DNA of 59,214 bases. Source: Oscillospiraceae bacterium (GTDB lineage: Bacteria > Bacillota > Clostridia > Oscillospirales > Ruminococcaceae). Under the pieces are notes generated by a model, which ran no database searches, was not told the origin of the DNA, and saw nothing but the letters and a program-made list of their open reading frames with translations. Below are positions 32,876 to 41,443 of the stretch, in pieces (position 1 is the first letter of the stretch; each line of letters begins with the position of its first letter). The stretch covers positions 1 through 59,214 of the forward strand of contig JAAVZY010000068.1 of assembly GCA_022791945.1 (NCBI GenBank), read 5' to 3'. Both the position numbers and the translations under genes were made by a program.

Positions 32876-33112
32876 CCCGCAGGCAGGCGGGAGCTTTTTT
32901 CTTTACGAAAAAAGCGTACTGCGGGAATCAGACTGTCTGCGTGACAGAAAGCCGGAAGTCTGTGCAGACTTGAGCCCACCCCTTTCCGCCATTAAAATAA
33001 TGGGATTCCAAAGGGATGCGTCCCTTTGGCAGGAGGCTCGCAGGGTCAAAGCCTGCGGCTTTGACCCTTGGGCAGAGCCCTCGAGGTCTTTCCTTTCGGC
33101 CACGCAGAAACC
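32876..33112. repeat. Modular hairpin repeat, right half copy
   Basis: T/A hairpin AGCTTTTTTCTTTACGAAAA (about 32892-32912), AAGTCTGTGCAGACTT (32956-32971), CCAAAGGGATG/CGTCCCTTTGG (33008-33029), the GGTCAAAG..CTTTGACC hairpin (about 33048-33068), CTCGAGGTCTTTCC. It reaches the stop codon of the next gene. Confidence 0.87.
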
Positions 33113-33115
33113 TTC

Positions 33116-34474
33116 CTACTGCTGTCCGCGCCGCTTTCGGTACATGACGATGGCCAGCACGATCACAGCCGCGCAGAGCAGAACGCCAACCACCGCCGCC
33201 CCAATCACAATGCCCTTGCCGGAATCTGCCTCACCGCTGACCGGTACGCTCTCCGGCTCCTCTTCGGGAACGTTGTCCAAAGCCGGAGGCTCCGGAGATA
33301 CCGGATCGTTGGCCTCGTCCTCCAGAACAACCGGATCGTTCGCCGGCGGAACAATGATCGGCGGCGTATTCTTATCCGCTGTTCCCGCCAGGACACTGCC
33401 CACGGTGCTCCCGCCGGAGCTGTCTGCGGAAGGCTGGGACTCCTTCTCCAGAACGCCCCAGAGATCCTCTGTGACAATGGCATACCGGGAAAGATGCCGG
33501 AAGGGGAACGCCACATAGCCGCCGCTGTCCGCTGTCTGATGGCTCACATATTCCAACAGCCCGTTCTGCTGATGGTAGTGGGCCAGAAACAGTATCTGGC
33601 CTCCCTGACCCGCCTTGCACCGCAGAACCGCCGTAAAGGGCAAGGCGCCATCATAAGCGGACTCAAACTGCATGGTGTCCGATTTCTTTGCCGCCATGGA
33701 AACATTTTGCAGCCTTGTCAGGTCAAGGGTCAAATCATAGTAATTCTGGCTGTCCGGGATATCTCCCACTTCCGCGCCGTCAATCAGCCACTGATAACTG
33801 CCAAAGTCCAGGGTCGCCTGAATCTTCCTCTTGGCAAGATTTTTCAGCACGTCCGCCGACAGCCGCCCGTCCTCCCGCATATCCAGGGTAATGCAGGAAA
33901 TCCCGTTTACGCTGGTTACCCCGCCGGAAACCTCCGCCCATTCCCGGGGCAGATCAAAGCGGGTGCTTCCGCTGTAATGGCTCCCTCCGGAGGAGCGGTA
34001 TCTGGAAAGGGTCAGCTCCGTATCCTGGTAAACCTCCCCCTCCTCCAGATTGTCAGCCCGCAGCACCTTCATATAACCCGAGGTTGTAAAGCTGGGGGCC
34101 TTTTTCAGCTTTTGAAAGGACAGCTTCCCAATGGACGCGGAAGCGCTGTTGGAGATCGGCTGGAGTCTGTCCACATAAAAGGTCAGCTTTGTTTGGCCGT
34201 CCTCCAGCGCCTGTTCCTCAATGTGATGGTAGACCCCGTCCCCCTGGACAGCCCAGTCCATCTGATACTTGGGCTTTTCCACGTTTACAATCAGGTCAAA
34301 CTGCACGCTGACCGCCTGGCTGTCCCAATTTTGAATGGTAATCTTATATTCATCCTTCGCGCCCGTTTCCTCCAGCCGGATGTGCGGCGGGGACGCTGCA
34401 AACGCAGCGCCCGCCGTCAGCACAAACACCAGCAGAAACGTCACGAAAATTCCGATTCTGCGGAGCCGCTTCAA
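33116..34474 (-). CDS. Membrane-anchored surface protein, candidate receptor or partner of the M60 protease
   Basis: 452 residues. Signal peptide KRLRRIGIFVTFLLVFVLTA-GAAFA; extracellular beta-rich part (ITIQNWDSQAVSVQFDLIV, LTFYVDRLQPISNSASASIG); a middle domain DVLKNLAKRKIQATLDFGSY, QWLIDGAEVGDIPDS seen in other clostridial surface proteins; a Pro/Glu/Asp-rich stalk; and a C-terminal membrane helix VIGAAVVGVLLCAAVIVLAI followed by YRKRRG. The N-terminal region has the look of a cohesin-like beta-sandwich, but I cannot prove it. The start is TTG 34474 with AAGGAGG 8 nt upstream. It begins 13 bp after the M60 gene, so it is in the same operon. Confidence 0.75.
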   Translation of the reverse strand: MKRLRRIGIFVTFLLVFVLTAGAAFAASPPHIRLEETGAKDEYKITIQNWDSQAVSVQFDLIVNVEKPKYQMDWAVQGDGVYHHIEEQALEDGQTKLTFYVDRLQPISNSASASIGKLSFQKLKKAPSFTTSGYMKVLRADNLEEGEVYQDTELTLSRYRSSGGSHYSGSTRFDLPREWAEVSGGVTSVNGISCITLDMREDGRLSADVLKNLAKRKIQATLDFGSYQWLIDGAEVGDIPDSQNYYDLTLDLTRLQNVSMAAKKSDTMQFESAYDGALPFTAVLRCKAGQGGQILFLAHYHQQNGLLEYVSHQTADSGGYVAFPFRHLSRYAIVTEDLWGVLEKESQPSADSSGGSTVGSVLAGTADKNTPPIIVPPANDPVVLEDEANDPVSPEPPALDNVPEEEPESVPVSGEADSGKGIVIGAAVVGVLLCAAVIVLAIVMYRKRRGQQ

Positions 34475-34487
34475 TTCGGCAACCTCC

Positions 34488-37400
34488 TTATTCGAGTACT
34501 TCGGATTCCAATACAATCTCCGGCATGGAGTCCTCGGAAGGCGAGGAGATCCACTGGGTCGCACTGACGGCAGGCCCCACAGCCGGGCCGTAGGGATCGT
34601 CCGTGCGGTAAAGTTCCGCCATAATCTCAGCGGGAAGCGCACTCATGCCGCACCCGTCCATCCCGGTCAGCTCCGCTTCCTTCTCCAGATCCGGGATATA
34701 GATCCACAGGCCGTTCCAGATCTCAGACATTTCGCCTTCCTCCGGCACCTCTGCGTACAGAATTGCGTCGCCGTTGATGGGCCGTTCTGTCAGGGTAAAG
34801 TCATCTTCCTTTTCCGCTGCCGGATCGCCGGTCTGGAATCTGCCTTTCAGGCGGATGGTGTTGTACACAGGATCTCCCCGGTAAGCGCCCACCACAACCA
34901 CTGTTCCGGCCGGATAGGTCTTATCGTCAATGGTCAGATCCTTCGCCAGCTTTCCAATGGCGGTTTCGTCGATGGTGATGCTGTCGCCCGGATAAGCGAT
35001 AAAGTCCAGCTGATCCAGATCCACCGTATCCGGCAGAGTGACCCGCACAAACTTTGCCTCTTTATCCACATCGTAGAAGCCGATCCGCCCGTCGTCCCGA
35101 CCGTCTCTGCCGAAGAATTTCAGATCCTTATCGCCGGAGGGCTTGAAGGAGAGGACGGTAGTGTAGTCAGTTCTGTTTGCACTGATTTCAACGATTACAT
35201 TCTCCGGATTCTCTGCCTTTTCCTCGGCGATCGGCTTCCCGTCCTCCGGCGGAATGGTTTCTTCCTCACCGTCGGAGGAAGTATCCTCGCTGGAGGTATC
35301 CTCACTGTCGGAAGAAGTATCCTCGCTGGAGGTATCCTCACTGCCGGAGGAAGTATCCTCGCTGGAGGTATCCTCACTGTCGGAAGAAGTATCCTCGCTG
35401 GAGGTGTCCTCACTGCCGGAGGAAGTATCCTCGCTGGAGGTGTCCCCACTGCCGGAGGAACTGTCTTCGCTGGAGGTGTCCCCACTGCCGGAGGAAGTGT
35501 CTTCGCTGGAGGTGTCCCCACTGCCGGAGGAAGTGTCTTCGCTGGAGGTGTCCTCACTGTCGGAAGAAGTGCCCTCGCTGGAGGTAGCCTCACTGCTGGA
35601 GGAAGCGTCCTCGCTGGAGGTAGCCTCACTGCTGGAGGAAGCGTCCTCGCTGGAGGTAGCCTCACTGCTGGAGGAAGCGTCCTCGCTGGAGGTAGCCTCA
35701 CTGCTGGCGGAAGTATCCTCGCTGGGAGTATCCTCAGCCAGATCCTCCAGGGCAAATGCTGTCCGAATCAGGGAGCTCAGAGCCTCCGGAGGAAGCAGTG
35801 CCGCCCTGCTGAGCGTCTGCCGGGCCATCAAACGATGGGATGTCTCAAGCTCCCCGGCAGCCGCACCTTCGGTTTCCGGTTCGCTTTCGGCCTCCGGCTT
35901 GCTCTCGGCTTCCGACTTACTCTCGGTTTCCGGTTTGCTCTCAGTCTCCGGCTTACTCTCGGCCTCCGGCTTGCTCTCGGTTTCCGGCTTGCTCTCGGTT
36001 TCCGGTTTACTTTCAGTCTTGGGCTTGCTTTCAGTCTTGGGCTTGGATACCGTCTTTGCCTTGGCGGAAGAGGTTCCCGCACCCGGATCGATCTGGATGC
36101 CCGCAATGGTCAGATTCTCGTCTGTAAATTCGACCACATATCTGCCTTCATCATCCTGTGTCTGCGTCCAGCTGTCCCGGCCAATCAGGTTGTTGTGCGT
36201 GAAGTCCACAGAATCGGACACCACAGCGCCAGCCTCATTGCCCAGAATATCGATGGCCCGCACCTTGTAAGAAATGGCCTGGTTGTTGATGGAGCCGATG
36301 CGATCCGTAAAGGTGGTGCCGCTGGTGAAGCCCAGGCGCTTTTCTGCGCCGTTCACCACCCGGGTGATCTCATAGCCCTGTATACTTCCGCTCAGGCCGG
36401 AGATGGTCAGGTTGATCTGCCGATCGTCCGCATCGCTCCGCGCCGCCGATACTTTGAGCGTGCCTGTGACTGCTTCGCTCTCCTTCAGGCCCAGCCGTAC
36501 CCGCCGGGAATCGTCGCTCAGATACCAGATATCCCGCGTCTCCTCCGCCCCTTCCAGGGTTACGCTGTTCAGCTTCACGCCCCAGCGCTCGAAGAACTCG
36601 GTGAGATCCTTTCCGGAAACCCGGCTGGCCGCCACGGCGAATTTCTCCGTGATGGTATCGCCTGGGATACCGCCCTTGCGGAGCTCCTTGTTTACCTTAT
36701 TGTAGAAGTTGCCGCCCTCGTCGTCATAGGCCAGATGGAGCTGCCAGTACATGCCCAGGCTGACGAATACGTCATTGGCCATGCCCTCCGCGCCCACGGC
36801 GGTTTTCTGGAAGATGGCCGGGTATTTATTGCTGTTCTCCAGCCGGGAGGGCAGGGTGTTGCTGTCCCCGTCGTAGGTCTGGCCGTACAGGGAGTAGATG
36901 TTGTTGGTGATTTCCGCCCGGCCCAGGGTGTCCATAACGTGGCCGATCTCATGGGCGATGCCCCAGCCGAACAGGCTGTTTGCCTTCCCGGAGCCGGTCA
37001 CACTCACCGGCCTGCCCCCTGCCACGCCGGAGGCGGAGCCGTAGCCGATGCCCACATGACTGCCGCTGGCGTACATGAACGCGTTCCCGAACATCCGCAT
37101 ATAGCGGATATTGTGCCGGGAGTGCTCTTCCGCCGGATCGTCGATACCGTGGGTTTTGTAGAGGACAGAGATCAGCTCCTCCCAGGCCAACATATTGTTG
37201 CGGAGATTTGCAGCCTTCTCCTCGCTGCTGCTGCCTCCGATGCCCGCAAGCACCTGATCCGCCGGCAGGGACAGCAGCACGTTGGGATAGGAGATTTCCG
37301 TGCTGTTGCGGATGGCTGTCTGACGGTTTGCCGTGGGGAGTGCGTTTACGTAGGCGGTCAGCTCCTCCACATAGGCGGCGATCCGCTTCTCCTTCTCAGC

Positions 37401-40163
37401 TTCGCTCAGGCTCCGATCCGAAAGCTCCAGCATGGGAATCTGGGTGACCTGGCCCCGTACCTGGAGCTTGATTTCCCCGGCCCGGTTCCCTGCGTACTGG
37501 AGATAGAGCGCGCCTCCCTTTTCCGCATCCTTGGAGGTCCAGCTGGGCAGGCTGATCACATTGCGGCCATTGCGCAGCTGGATGCCCGCGCCGGACATCT
37601 CGTTGGCGTCCGCGTAGTACTGGGTCGGCACCAGGGTGACCGTCTCCCCCTCGGGAATGCTGGCGTACACCTGGAATTCCTTTCCGTTTCCGGCATTGGC
37701 CACCAGGCCCAGGGGCTGGAAGGTGTTGATGGGCTTGATATCCCCCCTGGTATTGCGGGACTGCACCTGATCGATCACCCGTCCCAGGGCGGAGGTATCC
37801 CGATTCAGCAGGCTTCTTGCCAGGGAGAGCTCTTCCTTGAAGGTTTCCTTCTTGACAAAGTAACCGTCCGCGTTGTCCAGCTTGGCCTCCAGGGCGGCAA
37901 TGCTTTTCTCAGTGGTTGTGGGCTTCACTGCCGTGAAGCTTCCGTCTGTGAACAGGGCGTGGATCTCGGAATCGATCTCGCTGTAAGAGTAGAAAGCGAT
38001 CTCAGACATGGAGATGCCGGTGGGAGAGCCCGCCCACTGATGCGTCTCCACCTCGATCTTATGGACATTCTCCGTCTTGGGGAAGGGAAGGATGGCGTAG
38101 CCCTCCATCTTCACCATGCCGGACATGTCCTTCAGCTCCAGGGTGACGTTTCCTGCCTTGTCGTAGGCTTTGATGGAGAACTTGCTCAGGCTGGCCAGGT
38201 AGTCCGGGCTTTCCAGCCGGGGCACATAGGCCACATAGTCCATGGTGTATTCCTGATCGTCCTTGAAGGTGAAAATAAACCGGTTGCTCTCCCAGAATAC
38301 ACGGGCAGTCCAGTGGGTGGAGTAATCCCCGTCAATGACGTTGTTCACGCTGAACCCGTTGGGGTACTCGTTCATGTTCACGTTGTTGGGATTCACCATT
38401 TCTACCTTGGCGATGTTGTCATTGGAAATCCGGTTCAGGGTGGGGAGCTTGGGCGGCTTGATCTCCGCCTTTTCCGGAATGCCGGTCACGGTGCTGGAGG
38501 GCCGGCTCTCGCCGATGCTGTTCAGGGCCGTGACGTAGATCGCGTACTCCACGCCGTTTTCCAGCCCGCCGATGGTTGCCTGGGCGGCGGTGTAGGGCTC
38601 TTCGTTATATTTCACAAAGGCGCTGTCGGACTTTTTCTTGTAGTACAGGTTGTAGGCGGTGGCGTTCTCCGTCGCCTTCCAGGTGATCCGCAGGCCCCGA
38701 TCCAGCGGTTCCGCCTTGACGAAGTCCGGCGGCAGAGGCGCCTTGCTGGGCAGAGGAATCGCCTTGACCTCCGCGGAGGGGCCGCTCTCAACGTCGCCCC
38801 GGAGGGAATGCACAACGAAGAAGTATTCCGTCAGGTTTTTCAGCCCCTGAACTTCCAGGCTGGGAACCTCTGTGTCTAAAAAGCTTTCATATCTGCCGGA
38901 GGCGGTGCCGTATTTGACCCGGTAGCCGGTCACGTTGTTGACTGCCTTCCAGGTAAGCCGGACCTGTCCGTCCCCCACAGCCGCAGACAGATTCCGGGGG
39001 ATGGAACCGTCTATGGCGGGATTCTCCGGCACAATATCCCGGAGGAACCTGATCTCGTCGATAACGGCAAAGGTGGGCTTCCCATCCTCGCCCTGAACCT
39101 TGGTCACGGTGACGGTAATCCGTTTCACTGGCACCCGTTTGCCCAGACTGATCACAATGGGGCTGGCGCCGCCGTCCCTGGTTAAGGGGAGCGCGTCCAG
39201 GGGCGCACCGGCGGACAGCGCGTATTCCGCAACAGCGTCCCTGCCGTTTTCATCCTCATAGACCACTTCCGCAGTGCCTTCCAGAATCGCGCCATTCGCC
39301 TGGGGACAGAGGATCTCCACTTGGGAGAGCACAATGCTGTCCCGCATGGTAATGGGCAGCACCAGATCCTGCCCGCTGGGAGCCTTGAAGGTGACAGACC
39401 CGGCGTCCGGATCGAAAATGTCATTGACCTTGCCCTCTGCCACCAGATCACCCATAGCGTCCTCGTCTATGTAGGCCACCAGGGAGCCGATGGCGGAGGT
39501 TTCCAGCAGCTCGGCGCCGCCGGCGGCACGGATGTGGTGGTTGACCAGGGCGACATCAGAAATATCCACCGTGCCGTCGCAGTTGAGATCCGGCAGGGTG
39601 CTGCTGCTGCCCAGGGCCTTTTCCACCTGAGCGAGGTCGCCGCCGTCCACCCGGCCGTTGCTGTCAACGTCGCCGATGGTAAAGCTGGCGTCCTTGGTGC
39701 TTATCTGGAGCTGGCGGGAGAACTGATCGATTTTTATTTTATCAGAGGTGAAATTTTTGTAGCCGCTGCCCTCCAGGGCTACCTGATATTCGCTGTTGTT
39801 CTGGAGACGGAGAAAATCCACTCGATAATAGTGAATTTTGGCGTCCCCGGGGGCGCCTGAGAGGGGCTGCCCGTCCTGGCCCAGCGCGGCCGCCTCGGCC
39901 CGGAAGCCGCTGCCGTTGAATTCCCATTCGTTTGTGCTGTTCAGGGGGGTGGAGGCCAGGGTTTTCCCGGCGCTGTCCGTGAGCTTGATTTGGAAGCCCC
40001 GTTTGGCAAGGTTTTCTGCCTTTTCGGGATAGTTCAGCTGTAAAACTACGCTGATATCTCCCTTCCCGCTGGCGGGGGCGGCGGTGTCCGCGGCCCGGGC
40101 CGGCAGGTGCAGCCCTCCGGCCATGAGAAGAACAGCCAGCAATCCAGATACGATCTTTTTCAT
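34488..40163 (-). CDS. Secreted dockerin-bearing M60 (enhancin-like) metallopeptidase
   Basis: 1,891 residues. Signal peptide 1-24. A dockerin type I domain is at about 163-213 (GDVDSNGRVDGGDLAQVEKA and DLNCDGTVDISDVALVNHHI, two Ca-binding loops). Two FN3-like domains lie at about 388-470 and 474-562, an F5/8C-like carbohydrate-binding region at about 590-730, and the M60 peptidase domain at about 815-1200 with zinc motif HEIGHVMDTLGRAE at 1071-1084, exactly HExGHx8E. Another FN3-like stretch follows, then Ser/Lys/Pro/Glu repeats (1373-1432), Ser/Glu/Asp/Thr repeats (1478-1632) and a C-terminal domain of unknown type. M60 enzymes cleave mucin-type glycoproteins. No own membrane anchor; the dockerin presumably docks it to a cohesin. 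Confidence 0.92.
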   Translation of the reverse strand: MKKIVSGLLAVLLMAGGLHLPARAADTAAPASGKGDISVVLQLNYPEKAENLAKRGFQIKLTDSAGKTLASTPLNSTNEWEFNGSGFRAEAAALGQDGQPLSGAPGDAKIHYYRVDFLRLQNNSEYQVALEGSGYKNFTSDKIKIDQFSRQLQISTKDASFTIGDVDSNGRVDGGDLAQVEKALGSSSTLPDLNCDGTVDISDVALVNHHIRAAGGAELLETSAIGSLVAYIDEDAMGDLVAEGKVNDIFDPDAGSVTFKAPSGQDLVLPITMRDSIVLSQVEILCPQANGAILEGTAEVVYEDENGRDAVAEYALSAGAPLDALPLTRDGGASPIVISLGKRVPVKRITVTVTKVQGEDGKPTFAVIDEIRFLRDIVPENPAIDGSIPRNLSAAVGDGQVRLTWKAVNNVTGYRVKYGTASGRYESFLDTEVPSLEVQGLKNLTEYFFVVHSLRGDVESGPSAEVKAIPLPSKAPLPPDFVKAEPLDRGLRITWKATENATAYNLYYKKKSDSAFVKYNEEPYTAAQATIGGLENGVEYAIYVTALNSIGESRPSSTVTGIPEKAEIKPPKLPTLNRISNDNIAKVEMVNPNNVNMNEYPNGFSVNNVIDGDYSTHWTARVFWESNRFIFTFKDDQEYTMDYVAYVPRLESPDYLASLSKFSIKAYDKAGNVTLELKDMSGMVKMEGYAILPFPKTENVHKIEVETHQWAGSPTGISMSEIAFYSYSEIDSEIHALFTDGSFTAVKPTTTEKSIAALEAKLDNADGYFVKKETFKEELSLARSLLNRDTSALGRVIDQVQSRNTRGDIKPINTFQPLGLVANAGNGKEFQVYASIPEGETVTLVPTQYYADANEMSGAGIQLRNGRNVISLPSWTSKDAEKGGALYLQYAGNRAGEIKLQVRGQVTQIPMLELSDRSLSEAEKEKRIAAYVEELTAYVNALPTANRQTAIRNSTEISYPNVLLSLPADQVLAGIGGSSSEEKAANLRNNMLAWEELISVLYKTHGIDDPAEEHSRHNIRYMRMFGNAFMYASGSHVGIGYGSASGVAGGRPVSVTGSGKANSLFGWGIAHEIGHVMDTLGRAEITNNIYSLYGQTYDGDSNTLPSRLENSNKYPAIFQKTAVGAEGMANDVFVSLGMYWQLHLAYDDEGGNFYNKVNKELRKGGIPGDTITEKFAVAASRVSGKDLTEFFERWGVKLNSVTLEGAEETRDIWYLSDDSRRVRLGLKESEAVTGTLKVSAARSDADDRQINLTISGLSGSIQGYEITRVVNGAEKRLGFTSGTTFTDRIGSINNQAISYKVRAIDILGNEAGAVVSDSVDFTHNNLIGRDSWTQTQDDEGRYVVEFTDENLTIAGIQIDPGAGTSSAKAKTVSKPKTESKPKTESKPETESKPETESKPEAESKPETESKPETESKSEAESKPEAESEPETEGAAAGELETSHRLMARQTLSRAALLPPEALSSLIRTAFALEDLAEDTPSEDTSASSEATSSEDASSSSEATSSEDASSSSEATSSEDASSSSEATSSEGTSSDSEDTSSEDTSSGSGDTSSEDTSSGSGDTSSEDSSSGSGDTSSEDTSSGSEDTSSEDTSSDSEDTSSEDTSSGSEDTSSEDTSSDSEDTSSEDTSSDGEEETIPPEDGKPIAEEKAENPENVIVEISANRTDYTTVLSFKPSGDKDLKFFGRDGRDDGRIGFYDVDKEAKFVRVTLPDTVDLDQLDFIAYPGDSITIDETAIGKLAKDLTIDDKTYPAGTVVVVGAYRGDPVYNTIRLKGRFQTGDPAAEKEDDFTLTERPINGDAILYAEVPEEGEMSEIWNGLWIYIPDLEKEAELTGMDGCGMSALPAEIMAELYRTDDPYGPAVGPAVSATQWISSPSEDSMPEIVLESEVLE
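35268..35732. repeat. Coding tandem repeat (Ser/Glu/Asp/Thr linker of the M60 protein)
   Basis: About 155 codons of a 12-residue unit of the form SSEDTSSxSxDT (36 bp) with internal 6-residue halves, in two blocks: EATSSEDASSSS (1490-1530) and EDTSSEDTSSxS (1536-1632). It is near-identical at DNA level, so copy number is likely to vary. It encodes an acidic flexible linker. Confidence 0.85.
35868..36047. repeat. Coding tandem repeat (ESKPET linker of the M60 protein)
   Basis: About 60 codons of ESKPxT/ESKPEA units, 18 bp each, at residues 1373-1432. A flexible charged linker; likely to vary in copy number. Confidence 0.85.
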
Positions 40164-40367
40164 GTTGACTCTACTACCCTACCTTACCTGCAGAAGCTCT
40201 GCCGCGCTTCTCCGCGCGGTGTGCGGTCCGTGCGCTTGGGAAAACGCCGGCAGCTCCTGCAAAATTTTTCTCTCTGTTTTCTATAGCAGTCTGTCCTGAA
40301 GGACCCGCCGGGGAGGGCCGCTGCGCAGCCGCACCAGTGCGCTTTCCAATCCCCGGCGATACGGACA

Positions 40368-40389
40368 GTATACTAGGATTATTATACCA
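40368..40389 (-). promoter_or_regulatory. Promoter of the M60 operon (tentative)
   Basis: On the minus strand an extended -10, TGGTATAAT (40389-40381), with a second TATACT (40373-40368) behind it. No clear -35. It gives a leader of about 200 nt that holds CCGGGGA/TCCCCGG and GTCC-ttca-GGAC hairpins; I recognise no riboswitch in it. Confidence 0.45.
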
Positions 40390-40454
40390 TGGCGGACAGA
40401 ATTTGCCCAGATCTTCCACGCAGGATTTTTAAAAAATTTCCCAAAGAGTTTCAT

Positions 40455-40712
40455 GCAGGAAGGGAGAAGACCTCGAGGGCTCTGCCCTCGAGCTCCTGCC
40501 AAGGGGACGCGTCCCCTTGGATTCCCGCCTTTTGGGGGTTATGGGGACAGGATTTCAGTCTCTGCCTCGCTGATACCCCCCGCAAGGACGATCGCCCGCC
40601 TACCCATTTTTTCGTAAAGAAAAAATTCAGCCCTACGTGCGGGGCAGGGGCTGCGACGCAGAAAGTTCCGGGCGTGTCCTGCTGTGCTCATACTCTCTGC
40701 AATATCCAACAC
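40455..40712. repeat. Modular hairpin repeat, left half copy
   Basis: GAGAAGACCTCGAGGGC with stem CTCGAGGGC/GCCCTCGAG, CCAAGGGGACG/CGTCCCCTTGG (40499-40520), TGCCTCGCTGATACCCCC, GACGATCGCCCGCCTACCC, T/A hairpin (about 40606-40628), and the central-module stem remnant GCAGAAAGTTCCGGGCG. Confidence 0.87.
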
Positions 40713-40972
40713 TGTGGGGCACACGGAATCCCCCAGGCAGGGCTACCGCCGATAGGCGGTAGCCCTGCCTGCCCCCTTGTTAAAGGGGGCCGAGCCAACT
40801 TTCTGCGCTGATAGACGCTTGGTGCGAATTTAAGAGGATATGAGCGGCTTTTAACGTAGAGGGTTGGCTTGCCTCCCTTGTCATACGTTCCAAAGGAACG
40901 TATGGGAGAGGGGACCGCCGTCGGACCAACGGGACGGCGGCGGTGGAAGGATTCCGATCGTAGCACAAAATT
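40713..40972. repeat. Nested inverted-repeat element
   Basis: Bounded by ACGGAATCCCCCAGGCAGGG and GGAAGGATTCCGATCGT. Inside: GGCAGGGCTACCGCC/GGCGGTAGCCCTGCC (a perfect 15-bp stem, 40737-40769), CTTGTTAAAGGGGGCCGAGC, CGTTCCaaaGGAACG (about 40886-40901). Same family as 20255-20500. Confidence 0.8.
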
Positions 40973-41330
40973 CCCTCCCCGCAGATTCTGTGAGCGTGGT
41001 AGTATTACGCTCGAGACTTTCTGCGGCGCAGGAAGTACCCCGCACGCAGAAGGGAGCTTTTTTCTTTACGAAAAAAGCGTACTGCGTGAATCAGACTGGC
41101 TGCGTGGCAGGAGGACGGAAGTCTGTACAGACTCAACCACCCCTTTTTCCGCCCTTAAAAAGCCCTCAAAAAAGATGGGAATCCAAGGGGAATCCCTTCC
41201 CGATGCGCCGCCAGCGGCGCATCTCAGAATTCGGCGAAGCCGAATTCCTAAGTGCGTTGTGAAACAACGCACTGCGGAGACTCGAGGGCAGAGCCCTCGA
41301 GGTCTTGACCTCCCCTCCGCGCAGAAACTC
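40973..41330. repeat. Modular hairpin repeat, right half copy before glgP
   Basis: CCTCCCCGCAGATTCTGTGA, central-module pieces, T/A hairpin (about 41056-41076), AAGTCTGTACAGACT (41119-41133), then GATGCGCCGC/GCGGCGCATC, GAATTCGGC/GCCGAATTC and GTGCGTTGT/ACAACGCAC (about 41203-41273), CTCGAGGGC/GCCCTCGAG (41281-41301) and GTCTTGACC. Confidence 0.88.
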
Positions 41331-41363
41331 AAAGGGGGCGCGCCGGAAGGCTGTAATCAAAAA

Positions 41364-41402
41364 GGAAAGCGCTTTACAAATCCGGGCTGATTATGTTATA
41401 CT
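41364..41402 (+). promoter_or_regulatory. Promoter of glgP with a possible cre site
   Basis: TTTACA (41373-41378), 18 bp and an extended -10 TGtTATACT (TATACT at 41397-41402). GGAAAGCGCTTTAC (41364-41377) overlaps the -35 and matches the CcpA cre palindrome TGAAAGCGCTTTCA at 11 of 14 positions. This would fit carbon-catabolite control of glycogen breakdown; the regulatory role is inferred. Confidence 0.55.
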
Positions 41403-41443
41403 ATAAAGTAAGAATCTCTGTCGGACAGAAGGAGGAGTCCATT

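Noticed and set aside
35268-36047. Possible CRISPR array or satellite
   Set aside because: The units are directly adjacent without spacers and lie in frame inside the M60 gene as Ser/Glu/Asp/Thr and ESKPET linkers.
34335-38879. A 1,514-codon open frame antisense to the M60 protease gene
   Set aside because: The plus-strand frame mirrors the tandem repeats of the M60 gene (LEVSSLPEE-type repeats come from the SED linker) and has no ribosome site or family motifs.
40164-40380. A riboswitch in the M60 operon leader
   Set aside because: Hairpins are present (CCGGGGA/TCCCCGG, GTCC-ttca-GGAC) but no conserved core of a known class could be found.
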